From assembly GCA_031367195.1 (NCBI GenBank), contig JANLPL010000013.1:1-64000 (forward strand): a DNA stretch of 64,000 nucleotides. Direction: 5' to 3'. Below, piece by piece: positions 15,297 to 24,524 of the stretch. A model generated the notes under the pieces. That model did no database searches. It was not told the DNA's origin and saw nothing but the letters and a program-made list of their open reading frames with translations. Origin of the DNA: Roseiarcus sp031367195 (lineage in GTDB: Bacteria; Pseudomonadota; Alphaproteobacteria; Rhizobiales; Beijerinckiaceae). The position numbers were made by a program, and so were the translations under genes. How positions within the stretch are numbered: the first letter of the stretch is position 1; the number at the start of each line of letters is the position of its first letter.

Positions 15297-17330
15297 TTAT
15301 TTCTCTCCTCCACCCCAGGCCCTTCCGTCCGCCGGTAGCGGGCTTATGGCGTGCCGACGAGCAAGTTCGTGTGTATAAACCGAGAGATAGGCCTCATCGG
15401 TCAATTCTCCGGCGCTGAGCGCGACGCCGATCTCGTGATAATAGCCAATATTGTTGAGATTGGGTTTCGGTAGTCGACCTGCGGCATAATCCGCATGCAT
15501 GGCCCGGAACGCGTCCTCAAGTTCGCGCACAAGCTTGGGGGTGTCGAACAGGCGGCAGGTGTCGCGATTATTGACCAGGCGTTGCTTAATCAGCCCTAAG
15601 GCGCCTCTGTTCTGCGCCAGAGCGATCGCGGAGGCGACATATTGCTCATGCGAAGCGCAGACGAGTTCGCCAATGCCCGCGGCGTGGACGAGACTCGCGC
15701 AAACTCGCGACGCAAAGGTGCGGCCCGCAAACGTCAAAACCGGCAATCCCATATAGAGCGCATCGGCCGCTGTTGTGTGCGAACCGTACGGGAAGGTGTC
15801 GAGAAACAGATCGGCCAGCGCGTAGCGAGCGACATGATGCGGATTGGCTTTCTTTTCCGCGAAAATCAGGCGCTCCGGCGCCACATCGGACTCGCTCGCC
15901 AGGCTGCGAAGTCGATCATTGGTGTCTCCAACCCCGCCAAACAGCCACAACACGCTGTCGGGCACAGCTCTCAAGATGGCCAGCCAACCTGCCAGCATGA
16001 CAGGAGTAAACTTCTGCGCTCCGTTGAGCGAGCAGAAGACAAAAGCGTCGTCTGGAAGCCCTTCCTCCGCGCGCCGTGGCGGCGCGGCGACAACGCGCTT
16101 GCGGTCGTTGGGTTGATAGCACGACAGCCGCACAACCTTTTCAGTATAGTAACGCTCGCTCGCCATTGGAACGATCCGCTCGTCCGCAATCAGATAATGA
16201 TGATCCGGCGAACCCATTGAACCGGGGAATCCGAACCAGTTTACAATAACAGGCGCCGGGCGGAGCGAGAACACCTTCGTGCGAGCGCTCTTTGTGAACC
16301 CGTTCAGATCAATCAATATGTCGATCTCATCATCGCGGATGCGACGGGCCGCGTCCTCATCCGTGAGACCGGCAATGTCCAACCAATTATCGACCGCATC
16401 GCGGCATCTTTGTTTGATTCCGTCTTCGCGGCCAATGCCGCAATAGTACGCGAAAATCTCAAACTGAGCCTTGCTATGCGTCTCAAGGACATCCGTCATC
16501 GCGAACCCGACAGCGTGCTCGCGAAAATCAGATGAGACGTAGCCGATCCGCAATCGCCCCGTCTTGCGCTCCGCCGCGGGAGGTGGCGCGGGTATTTCAA
16601 CCGCGGGAGGTATGGGGCCCACCAGTTCACGATAGTAAGTGGTCGAGCGGGCCAATTGAAAGAGGGGATCGTTGGAAAGGTTGGCTACCGAAAGCGGTGA
16701 AATACCCGTCATCAACGACTCGGCCTTGACGCCCTCCCATCCCTGCACGGCGGGCCACTTGCACTGGCGTTGCCGCAACGCGATATAGTGTTGAATGACA
16801 GCGGGTTGATGTATGGATATGTCGAGCGACAACCGCATCGCCTCTTCCGCCGGCCCGTCGATGTTATGCGCCTCGAGAACCCGGGCCATCTGTTCCAGCG
16901 CCGTCAGCTTGTTACGAATGATCTCGCCCCGGATTTGCGGCAGCGCTTCAATCATTGCGCGCCACTGCTCGATAGCCTCACCAAGCTGATCTGCGTCTTC
17001 GAGCAACCGCCCCAGGTTGACATAGATTGGGAAGAAGTCCGGCTTCAGTCGTTGGCATTCGCGAGCGGCAGCTATCGCGCCCAAACGGTCCCCGGCTTTG
17101 GCGAGCGAAAAGCTGTAGTTGAAATAAGCGGCGTGCAGAAAGTCGCTGCGAGGATTGCACGCAATCCAACTCTTGTACAACGCCGCCGCGACGTTGGACT
17201 CGCCCTCCGCATTTAGCCGCTCAGCATGGGCCAGCAACTCGCCTGCGCTCCAATTGCGATAGAACCCGTAACTCTCCAGCTCGCTGGGAGAAACAAGACT
17301 TTGCCCGTCGAATTGGTTCTGTTGCAACAT
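15297..17330 (-). CDS. TPR-containing GT41 (OGT/SPINDLY-like) glycosyltransferase
   Basis: A 677-residue protein with a helical TPR-like N-terminal half (about residues 28-210) and a GT41 catalytic region (about 260-640). GT41 enzymes transfer GlcNAc or other sugars from nucleotide donors to Ser/Thr of proteins. GYVSSDFREHAVGFAM places His272 where the active-site His of eukaryotic OGT lies, and NGAQKFTPVML places Lys440 at the UDP-phosphate-binding Lys (my alignment by eye). DLNGFTKSARTKVF and NWFGFPGSMG are further GT41 blocks. No signal peptide or membrane helix, so it should act in the cytoplasm. It sits 120 bases downstream of the giant Ser/Thr-rich repeat gene on the same strand, an attractive substrate; GGGAGAGA precedes ATG 17330. 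Confidence 0.9.
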   Translation of the reverse strand: MLQQNQFDGQSLVSPSELESYGFYRNWSAGELLAHAERLNAEGESNVAAALYKSWIACNPRSDFLHAAYFNYSFSLAKAGDRLGAIAAARECQRLKPDFFPIYVNLGRLLEDADQLGEAIEQWRAMIEALPQIRGEIIRNKLTALEQMARVLEAHNIDGPAEEAMRLSLDISIHQPAVIQHYIALRQRQCKWPAVQGWEGVKAESLMTGISPLSVANLSNDPLFQLARSTTYYRELVGPIPPAVEIPAPPPAAERKTGRLRIGYVSSDFREHAVGFAMTDVLETHSKAQFEIFAYYCGIGREDGIKQRCRDAVDNWLDIAGLTDEDAARRIRDDEIDILIDLNGFTKSARTKVFSLRPAPVIVNWFGFPGSMGSPDHHYLIADERIVPMASERYYTEKVVRLSCYQPNDRKRVVAAPPRRAEEGLPDDAFVFCSLNGAQKFTPVMLAGWLAILRAVPDSVLWLFGGVGDTNDRLRSLASESDVAPERLIFAEKKANPHHVARYALADLFLDTFPYGSHTTAADALYMGLPVLTFAGRTFASRVCASLVHAAGIGELVCASHEQYVASAIALAQNRGALGLIKQRLVNNRDTCRLFDTPKLVRELEDAFRAMHADYAAGRLPKPNLNNIGYYHEIGVALSAGELTDEAYLSVYTHELARRHAISPLPADGRAWGGGEK

Positions 17331-17410
17331 AACGTCTCTCCCGTCCGCCTCTCTTCGACATGAGGCGACTTCACTGCAAGATCAAATACATCTGCTCGCG
17401 CGTCCCACAG

Positions 17411-17433
17411 GCGCCGCGCTTAAAGCGCGACGC
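17411..17433 (-). repeat. intercistronic hairpin
   Basis: The minus strand reads GCGTCGCGC, TTTAA, GCGCGGCGC: a 9-bp stem with one G-T pair and a 5-base loop, 18 bases after the stop codon of the giant gene and 80 bases before the glycosyltransferase start. There is no T-run after it, so it looks more like an mRNA-processing or stability element than a full terminator. Confidence 0.5.
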
Positions 17434-17450
17434 CCTGAGCAGACCCCACT

Positions 17451-20400
17451 CTATCCTATGAGCGTTTGCAGGGCCGTAAGTTGAGTACTGTTCATGACCC
17501 CCACTTGCGTATTCGTCAAGTTGTTGCCTTGCGTTGTTGTCATCGCCAAGATCGTAGTGGACGTGATACCCGTTATCTGCGTCGTGGATAGCTTCGTGAC
17601 ATCGAGTTGCTGAAGCACGGTTGATGTAATCGAATTCAGCTGCGCGGCGCCCAGGTTTTGGATTTCGCCGCTCGACAGCGCGCCAATCTGCGCTGAAGTC
17701 AAATTGCCTAGCATAGTCGTGGTCAGACCACTGACAATGCTGGTGGCCAACCCTCCAATCGCCGCCGTACCCAGCGCTTGAACATTTGTCGTTGTGAGCG
17801 CGTTCACCTCAGCCGCAGACAGCGCGGACAGCTGACTCGAGACGAGTGCACCAAACTGCGTCGTGTTCAGATTGTTGAGGGCAGTGGTCGTCAAAGCCCC
17901 GAGTTGCGTGCTCGACAGGCTCGCCGCATTGAGCGCGTTGAGGGTCGTCGTGGTGACTCCGCCAAGCTGGGCTGCGGACAGCGATTGGATCTGCGGCGTC
18001 GATAGTGAACCCAGCTGTGTCGAAGTGAAGTTGCCAAGCGCTGTAGTTGTCGCCCCGGCCAGCCCGGAAGTTGTGAGGCCATCCAGCGCTGTTACGTTTA
18101 GCGATTGCAGGTTCGTTGACGTCAGTGCGTTCAGATCCGCCGGAGACAGCGCGGACGCTTCGGCGGACGTGAAAGAAGCGAGCTGCGTGGTGGTTAGGGC
18201 GTTGAGTGAAGTCGTCGTCAACCCCGACACCTGGGTCGCACTGAACATGGCGGCGCTCAAGGCGTTGAGAACCGTCGTTGTCACCGTATTCAACTGGCCA
18301 GCAGAGAGGCTCTGAACCTGGGCGGTGGACAGAGACCCGAGCTGCGTCGCGTTGAAGGCTCCAAGCGCCGTGGTGGTCAGGCCTCCGAGAGTCGTAGCCG
18401 TCATTCCGTCCAGCGCAGTCGTCGTGAGCGCCTGAACCGCGGTCGAAGTCAACCCCGCCAACGCCGCCGCCCCCAGTTGACCCAACTGGGCGCTTCCCAG
18501 GCTCCCAATCTGGGTCGTCGTCAGCGTGTTGAGCGTCGTCGATGTCATGCCGCCAATTTGCGTACTCGAGAATCTCGCCGCCTGCAGCGCGTCGAGGGTC
18601 GTCGACGTCACCAGTCCAAGCTGCGCCGTTGTGAGTCCCTGGATCTGCGCCGTGCTCAGCGTAGAAAGCTGGGTCGAGCTCAAATTGTTGAGCGCAGTGG
18701 TCGTCGCGCCAGAGAGCGCGCTGGTTGTCAGCCCTCCCACGCTCGACGTCGTCAGAGCCTGAATATCTGTCGAAGTCAGGGCGCTGAAAGCGGTCGAGGT
18801 GAGCGCAGAGAGATCATTGCTGGACAGCGAGCCGAACTGGCTCGTGGTCAAGGTAAGCAATGTGGTTGTAGTCAGGCCGCCCACTTGGGTAGAGGACAGC
18901 TTGGCTGCATTTATCGCGCCCAGCGCAGTGGTCGTTATAAGACCCAATTGCGTCGTGGACAACCCCTGGATCTGCGCACTGTTAAGCGAACCAAGTTGAG
19001 TTGTCGTGAAATTGCCCAAAGCTGTCGTTGTCAGTCCAGACATCGCAGTGGAAACTATTCCACCCAGCGCGGTCGCTGTGAGCGACTGCAATGACGTCGA
19101 CGTCAGCGCATTTACAACGCCTGTCGACAATGCACCCACCTCCGCGCTTGTGAGAGAGGCGACCTGCGTCGTTGTCAATGCGAGGGCGGCGGTTGACGTT
19201 AAGCCGCTTGCTTGCGTAGTGGAAAGGCGGGCAGCACTGAGTGCATTGAGGACCGTTGTCGAGGCGGTGTTCAATTGCGTTGTCGTCAGTCCCTGCACCT
19301 GTGACGTCGTGAGAGACCCCAACTGGGTCATGGTGAAGCTTCCTAGCGCTGTGGTGGTCGCACCGCCCAGGGCGGCCGCAGCCAGGCCGGCAAACGCGGC
19401 CGTGCCGAACGCCTGCACATTGGTTGACGTAAGACTATTCAGATCCGTCGATGTAAGGCCCGCCGCTATGCTTGATGTAAGGGAGGCGATTTGCGTCGTG
19501 GACAGGGCGTTGAGCGTCGTGGAGGTCAAAGCTCCCAACTGGGTCGAAGTAAGTTTGGCGGCCGCGACCGCCGTGAGATTTGTTGTCGTCAGCGCGCCAA
19601 GTTGAGTGGACGACAGAGTGTCGAGTTGAGACCCAGTGAGAGCTCCAACCTGAGTGGTCGTGAGCGCGTTGAGGGCTGTTGACGTCAGAGCCGACGCGAC
19701 GCTTATGCTGAGGCCGCCCAACGCGGCAGTCGTGAGGGCCTGAATGTTCGTCGATGTGAGCGCGTTGAGACTGGTAGAGGTAATTCCCGATAGCTGCGAG
19801 CTGCTGAGCGAAGCAATTTGCACGGTCGTCAGGGCGTTTGCCGCCGTCGAGGTGAATCCTGAAATCTGGACGCTCGAAAGCCTCGCTGCGTTCAAGGCAT
19901 TCAACACAGTGGAGGTCGACGTCGTCAACTGAGTTGTCGTCAGCGACTGCACTTCATTCGTGGTTAGCGCGCCCAGCTGCGTGGATGTAAGAAGGCCAAG
20001 AGCGGTTGTGGTCAATCCGGAAAGCGTCGTTGTCGTCAACCCCGTCAGTGCAGTCGTCTTCAACGCCTGCAAATTCGTCGAACTGAGTGCGTTCACCTCT
20101 GTTGAGGTAAACCCGGACGCCTCGGTGCTCGTCAGCGACGCTACCTGGGTCGAGGATAGCGCGTTGAGCGTTGTCGACGTCAACGATCCAATTTGCGTGC
20201 TGCTAAGCCCCGCGACCGCAACCGCCGCAAGGTTCGTCGTTGTTAGCCCGCCAATCTGCGTAGAAGACAACACGCCAAGCTGCGACGTGCTCAGGCCGGC
20301 AAGTTGAGATGTGGCAAGGTTGTTCAGGGCGGTCGTTGTGAGAGTCGATACAACGCCTGTCGCGACCCCGTTTATCGCCGACGCGGTGATCGCCTGCAGA

Positions 20401-23400
20401 TTTGTCGATGTAAGACCATTCAACTCGGTTGAACTGAGACCGGACGTCTGCCTACTCGTCATCGCCCCAAGTTGCGTCGTGGTCAGAGCGTTGGCGGTAG
20501 TTGTCGTGAGGCCGCCGATCTGCGTGCTCGAAAGCTTGGATGCGCTTAACGCATTCAGTGCAGTCGTTGAGATGGTCGTGAGCTGCGTGGTGGTCAGCGA
20601 CGCGACCTGATCGGAACTGAACCCATTCAATTGAATCGTCGACATTTGCCCAAGCGCCGTCGTCGTAACGCCGGCCAACGCCGAAGTGGCGAGGCCGGAC
20701 AACGCCGCGGTCGTGAGCGCTTGCAGGTTCGTAGACGTGAGGGCGCTGAGCTGCGTAGACGAGAGTCCCGACACCTCGCGGCTGTTCAGCGCGCCAACTT
20801 GCGTCGTGCTAAACGCATTGAGGGTGGTGGAGGTCAAGCCTCCGACCTGGGCCGACGTCAGCCGGGCCGTCGAAAGCACAGATAGGTTTGTCGTCGTCAA
20901 CCCACCAATTTGGGTAGCGGACAACGCATCCACTTGCGTAGTATTAAGTGCACCGATTTGAGTTGTTGACAGCGCATTGAGTGCGGTCGTCGTGAGGGCC
21001 GCTGCAACTGTCGTCGTGACACCGGATAGGGCCGACGTCGAAAGGGCGACAAGGTTGGTGGAGGTTAGCGCGTTCAATGCGGTGGATGTCAATCCCGACG
21101 TCTGTTTACTTGTTAGGGCGGCGACCTGGGTTGTGGTGAGCGCATTGACCGACGTTGTCGTCAGCCCGGAGATTTGGGAACTCGCGAGCAGCGCAGCATT
21201 GAGCGCGTTAAGGGCAGTTGTGCTGACGGTCGTCAATTGGGTCGTTGTCAGGGATTGGACTTGGGACGACGTGAGCGTCCCAATCTGCATTGTAGTAAGT
21301 TGACCAAAGGTTGTGGTTGTCGCGGCGGCCAGCGTCGTAGTGGTCAACCCGGCTAGAGCCGTGGTGGTGAGCGCCTGCAGATTGGTGGAAGTCAAAGCGT
21401 TTAGCTCGGTCGCGGTGAGACCAGAAGCATCGCGGCTGGTGAGACTGGCCAATTGGGAAGTAGAGAATGCGTTGAGTGTAGTTGTTGTCAGCGCGGCGAT
21501 CTGGCTCGATGTCAGCTTGGCGGCGTTCAAGGCTCCGAGTTGAGTCGTAGTTATCCCCGCCATCTGGATCGACGAGAGCGCATCCGCCTGGCTAGTCGTT
21601 AGGGCCGCCACTTGGGTGGTGGTCAATCCGTTAAGCGCTGTTGAAGTCAAAGCCGCCACGACGGTTGAGGTCAGGCCAGCCAGGGCGGAGGTTGTCAAAG
21701 CTTGCAGATTTGTCGAAGTCAATGCGTTCAATTCCGGCGCCGTGAGGCCTCCCGTTTGCCTGCTCGTTAGGCCGGCGAGCTGTGTGGTCGTGAGAAGATT
21801 TGCGACGGTTGTAGTCAAGCCGGCGATTTGGGTTGTCGAGAGCGCTGAGGCGTTGAGCGCATTAAGGACCGTCGAAGTGATGCTGTTGATTTGCGCTGTG
21901 CTGAGGCTTTGGATCTGCGTTGAGGTCAGTCCACCGAGCTGCGTCGAGGTAAAATTGCTGAGCGCGGTAGTTGTAGCGCCCGAGACAGTCGATGCGGAGA
22001 TTCCGGCCAATGCCGAATTTGTCAGGGCATGCAGGTTGGTGGATGTCACGGCATTGAGATCAGTCAGGCTGAAAGATGCGAGTTGCTTGCTAGTGAGAAC
22101 GCCGAGTTGGCTTGTAGTCAGGTTGTTTAGAGCTGTGGTTGACAGGCCGCCAATTTGTGTGCTCGAAAGTTTCGTCGCGCTAAGCTCGTTGAGTACCGTC
22201 GTTGTAGAGGCATTGAGTTGTGTTGTGGAAAGGCCCTGAATTTGGGAGGTGGTCAACGCCGAGGCCTGGGTAGAAGTTATGTTTGAAAGCATCGTAGTTG
22301 TGGCGCCGGCAAGATTTCCTGCGGCGATTCCCGCGACCGCGCTGGTCGTCAGTGATTGAACGTCTGTAGACGTGAGCGCATTGAGGGCCGTGGCCGACAA
22401 GGCGGCTGCCTGGGTCGAAGTGAATGAACTAAATTGTCCGGTTGTGAAATTCAAAAGCGTCGTGGTAGTCAATCCGGAAATTTGGGTGCTGGAGAAACTC
22501 GGTGCGTTGAGATTATTTAGTACTGTTGTTGTCGCTGTCGTCAACTGTGTCGTCGTTAACGATTTAACCTGAGACGTGTTGAGCAACGACAATTGGGAAG
22601 TGGCTAAATTTCCGAGAGTCGTGGTTGTTAATCCGGAAAGGGTCGTCGATGTTAGACCCGCTAGCCCGGTCGCCGTCAGCGCGTGGATATTGGTTGAGCT
22701 GATCGCATTGAGTTCGGCCGCAGTCAGCGCTGATGATTGTTTGCTGGTGAGCGCTCCAACTTGCGTGGTGGAGAGCGCGTTGAGAGTTGTCGAGGTTAGT
22801 CCCGCAATCTGCGCGGTCGAGAGGGTGACCGCGTTCAACGCATTGAGCGCCGTCGTCGAGATTGTATTGACTTGCGTCGACGTGAGGCCTTGCACCTGCG
22901 TCGTGTTGAGAATGCCGAGCTCCGTCGTAGTGAAATTGCCAAGCGCGGTTGTGGTTAGAGTCGACAATGTAGTGGATGTTAGACCCACATCCGCCACTGT
23001 GGTGAGGGACTGGAGGTTGGTTGTTGTTAGCGCGTTGATATCGGTCGCGCTCAGAGCGCTTACGGCGGCGCTTGTCAAGGCGGCGAGCTGCGAGGTCGTG
23101 AAGCTGTTCAACGCCGTGGTCGTAAGTCCCGCGATTTGGGTAGAGGAGAAGTTGGCGGCGTTGAGCGCATTTAGAACTGTTGTGGTGCTTGTGTTGATTT
23201 GGGTGGCCGTTAGGCCCTTCACTTGCGCAGTCGTGAGGGCGCCAAGCTGGGTCGTTAAGAGATTGCCGAGCGCCGTTGTCGTCAACTGTGCAAGACTTGT
23301 CGACCCAATCCCGGCGAGCGCGGTATTCGTAAGAGCGTGCAGATTTGTCGACGTGAGCGAGGCGAGATCGGTCGTGCTGAGCGCGGAGGCTTGGGCGCTT

Positions 23401-23993
23401 CCGAAATTTGCTATTTGGGCAGTGGCCAAATTGTTCAATGTGGTCGTAGTTAGGCCGCCGACTTGCGTTGTGGTCAAGTTCGCGACGTTAAGGGCATTGA
23501 GTACGGTCGTCGTGACGACGTTGATCTGGGTGGTGGACAGGCCTTTGAGTTGATTGGCGCTAAACTGGCCAAGCTGCGCCGCGTTGAAGTTACCCAACGC
23601 AGTGGATGTCAACCCGCTGAGTTGAGTTGATGTGAAGCCATTTAGCTGCCCTGTTCCGAGACCTTGAATTTCTGTGCTCGTGAAGGCATTGATGTTGGTC
23701 GTGGTCAATGACCCTAACACTGTCGCGGTCATCGCATCGACTTGTGTGTTCGCTAATGCAAGGATCAATGCCATCGAGAGAGATGGAGCAGCTTGGGTTG
23801 AGAAGCCTGTGATCTGCGTCGTAGTCAGGGCCGCCTCGGCCGCCGTTGTCAAGGCGCTCAACTGTGTCCCACTTAGGGCTCCGATTTGCGAGACGCTAAG
23901 CGCCGCGATGTCGGTGGTCTTCAGGGTCGCCATCGTCGTGGTCGACAGATTGGCAATTTGAGCATTTGAGAGAGAACTAATGAAAGACGACAT
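17451..23993 (-). CDS. giant Ser/Thr-rich octapeptide-repeat protein
   Basis: A 2180-residue protein made almost wholly of an 8-residue repeat xxLTTTxQ or xxLTSTxL (hydrophobic at positions 3 and 8, Ser/Thr at 4-6). Octads are grouped in a 109-residue super-repeat: eight octads, a 5-residue step (such as LLASS), then five octads. I count 18 copies anchored by STNLQALTT-like segments. Ser and Thr make up well over a third of residues; I saw no Cys or Trp. There is no signal peptide, membrane helix or recognisable type I secretion tail; the N-terminus is MSSFISSLSNAQIANL. The regular pattern suggests a beta-solenoid or filament-like surface protein (inference). Similar LTTxQ repeats occur in proteins annotated as beta-strand repeat proteins. 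The neighbour downstream is an OGT-like transferase. Codons within repeats are well diverged. Confidence 0.85.
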   Translation of the reverse strand: MSSFISSLSNAQIANLSTTTMATLKTTDIAALSVSQIGALSGTQLSALTTAAEAALTTTQITGFSTQAAPSLSMALILALANTQVDAMTATVLGSLTTTNINAFTSTEIQGLGTGQLNGFTSTQLSGLTSTALGNFNAAQLGQFSANQLKGLSTTQINVVTTTVLNALNVANLTTTQVGGLTTTTLNNLATAQIANFGSAQASALSTTDLASLTSTNLHALTNTALAGIGSTSLAQLTTTALGNLLTTQLGALTTAQVKGLTATQINTSTTTVLNALNAANFSSTQIAGLTTTALNSFTTSQLAALTSAAVSALSATDINALTTTNLQSLTTVADVGLTSTTLSTLTTTALGNFTTTELGILNTTQVQGLTSTQVNTISTTALNALNAVTLSTAQIAGLTSTTLNALSTTQVGALTSKQSSALTAAELNAISSTNIHALTATGLAGLTSTTLSGLTTTTLGNLATSQLSLLNTSQVKSLTTTQLTTATTTVLNNLNAPSFSSTQISGLTTTTLLNFTTGQFSSFTSTQAAALSATALNALTSTDVQSLTTSAVAGIAAGNLAGATTTMLSNITSTQASALTTSQIQGLSTTQLNASTTTVLNELSATKLSSTQIGGLSTTALNNLTTSQLGVLTSKQLASFSLTDLNAVTSTNLHALTNSALAGISASTVSGATTTALSNFTSTQLGGLTSTQIQSLSTAQINSITSTVLNALNASALSTTQIAGLTTTVANLLTTTQLAGLTSRQTGGLTAPELNALTSTNLQALTTSALAGLTSTVVAALTSTALNGLTTTQVAALTTSQADALSSIQMAGITTTQLGALNAAKLTSSQIAALTTTTLNAFSTSQLASLTSRDASGLTATELNALTSTNLQALTTTALAGLTTTTLAAATTTTFGQLTTMQIGTLTSSQVQSLTTTQLTTVSTTALNALNAALLASSQISGLTTTSVNALTTTQVAALTSKQTSGLTSTALNALTSTNLVALSTSALSGVTTTVAAALTTTALNALSTTQIGALNTTQVDALSATQIGGLTTTNLSVLSTARLTSAQVGGLTSTTLNAFSTTQVGALNSREVSGLSSTQLSALTSTNLQALTTAALSGLATSALAGVTTTALGQMSTIQLNGFSSDQVASLTTTQLTTISTTALNALSASKLSSTQIGGLTTTTANALTTTQLGAMTSRQTSGLSSTELNGLTSTNLQAITASAINGVATGVVSTLTTTALNNLATSQLAGLSTSQLGVLSSTQIGGLTTTNLAAVAVAGLSSTQIGSLTSTTLNALSSTQVASLTSTEASGFTSTEVNALSSTNLQALKTTALTGLTTTTLSGLTTTALGLLTSTQLGALTTNEVQSLTTTQLTTSTSTVLNALNAARLSSVQISGFTSTAANALTTVQIASLSSSQLSGITSTSLNALTSTNIQALTTAALGGLSISVASALTSTALNALTTTQVGALTGSQLDTLSSTQLGALTTTNLTAVAAAKLTSTQLGALTSTTLNALSTTQIASLTSSIAAGLTSTDLNSLTSTNVQAFGTAAFAGLAAAALGGATTTALGSFTMTQLGSLTTSQVQGLTTTQLNTASTTVLNALSAARLSTTQASGLTSTAALALTTTQVASLTSAEVGALSTGVVNALTSTSLQSLTATALGGIVSTAMSGLTTTALGNFTTTQLGSLNSAQIQGLSTTQLGLITTTALGAINAAKLSSTQVGGLTTTTLLTLTTSQFGSLSSNDLSALTSTAFSALTSTDIQALTTSSVGGLTTSALSGATTTALNNLSSTQLSTLSTAQIQGLTTAQLGLVTSTTLDALQAARFSSTQIGGMTSTTLNTLTTTQIGSLGSAQLGQLGAAALAGLTSTAVQALTTTALDGMTATTLGGLTTTALGAFNATQLGSLSTAQVQSLSAGQLNTVTTTVLNALSAAMFSATQVSGLTTTSLNALTTTQLASFTSAEASALSPADLNALTSTNLQSLNVTALDGLTTSGLAGATTTALGNFTSTQLGSLSTPQIQSLSAAQLGGVTTTTLNALNAASLSSTQLGALTTTALNNLNTTQFGALVSSQLSALSAAEVNALTTTNVQALGTAAIGGLATSIVSGLTTTMLGNLTSAQIGALSSGEIQNLGAAQLNSITSTVLQQLDVTKLSTTQITGITSTTILAMTTTQGNNLTNTQVGVMNSTQLTALQTLIG

Positions 23994-24000
23994 TGGGAAC

Positions 24001-24520
24001 CCCCAGGGCGATCACCGGCGACCCAGCCGAGCGCGAATCACGCTTGATGCTTCGCAGATGTGCGCCCTTGGATACATAGATATTTGCAAGAGACAAGATG
24101 ACGTTAGGGGATATACGTTTGTGATAATAAATGGTGCCCGTAACTGAGATATCGTTGCGTAAATATATTTGATAATTGGAATATTGTGGTTAATGACATT
24201 CTCGTTTGCCGTTTTTGTTGCGAATATGAAGTCAAAGTAGATAAAGTACTATGTCGCTGAATTGGTAATAGTTAGATATTGCGCCTCCGTACACTTTGTT
24301 TGAAGGATAGGAGGGGCATAAATATTATGGATGTGTTATTATATAGTGATTTTGAGTCCAGTTTCACATCAGCGTTGAAACCACCCATAAGGTGAATCTC
24401 AGCTAGAGGCTTGCGCGAAGGTTACGGGAGATTTAATGTGGGGCGGAAGGATAACTGCCCACGGGTAGCTTGCGATTTGGGGCGGCGTCGGTTCGGCGTG
24501 CAAAGCAGGGTTCACTTCAG
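24001..24520. other. AT-rich intergenic region upstream of the giant gene
   Basis: From about 24060 to 24400 the sequence turns strikingly AT-rich (runs such as ATATTGTGGTTAATGACATT and TTATTATATAGTGATTTTG) against a GC-rich background. No reading frame in it resembles a protein. It lies directly upstream of the minus-strand giant gene, so it should hold that gene's promoter, though several -10-like boxes are possible and none can be chosen. It also borders the IS66 remnant, so it may be foreign DNA. Confidence 0.6.
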
Positions 24521-24524
24521 CTTT

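Noticed and set aside
17778..23961. Many plus-strand frames of 60-325 codons rich in Val, Ala and Ser inside the giant gene
   Set aside because: They are the antisense of the Thr/Leu/Gln repeat codons, which produce no stops in one antisense frame. They lack ribosome-binding sites and resemble nothing.
17451..23993. Giant gene considered as a CRISPR or DNA-level tandem array
   Set aside because: Nucleotide repeats are strongly diverged, no constant spacers exist, and one open frame runs through all 6.5 kb.
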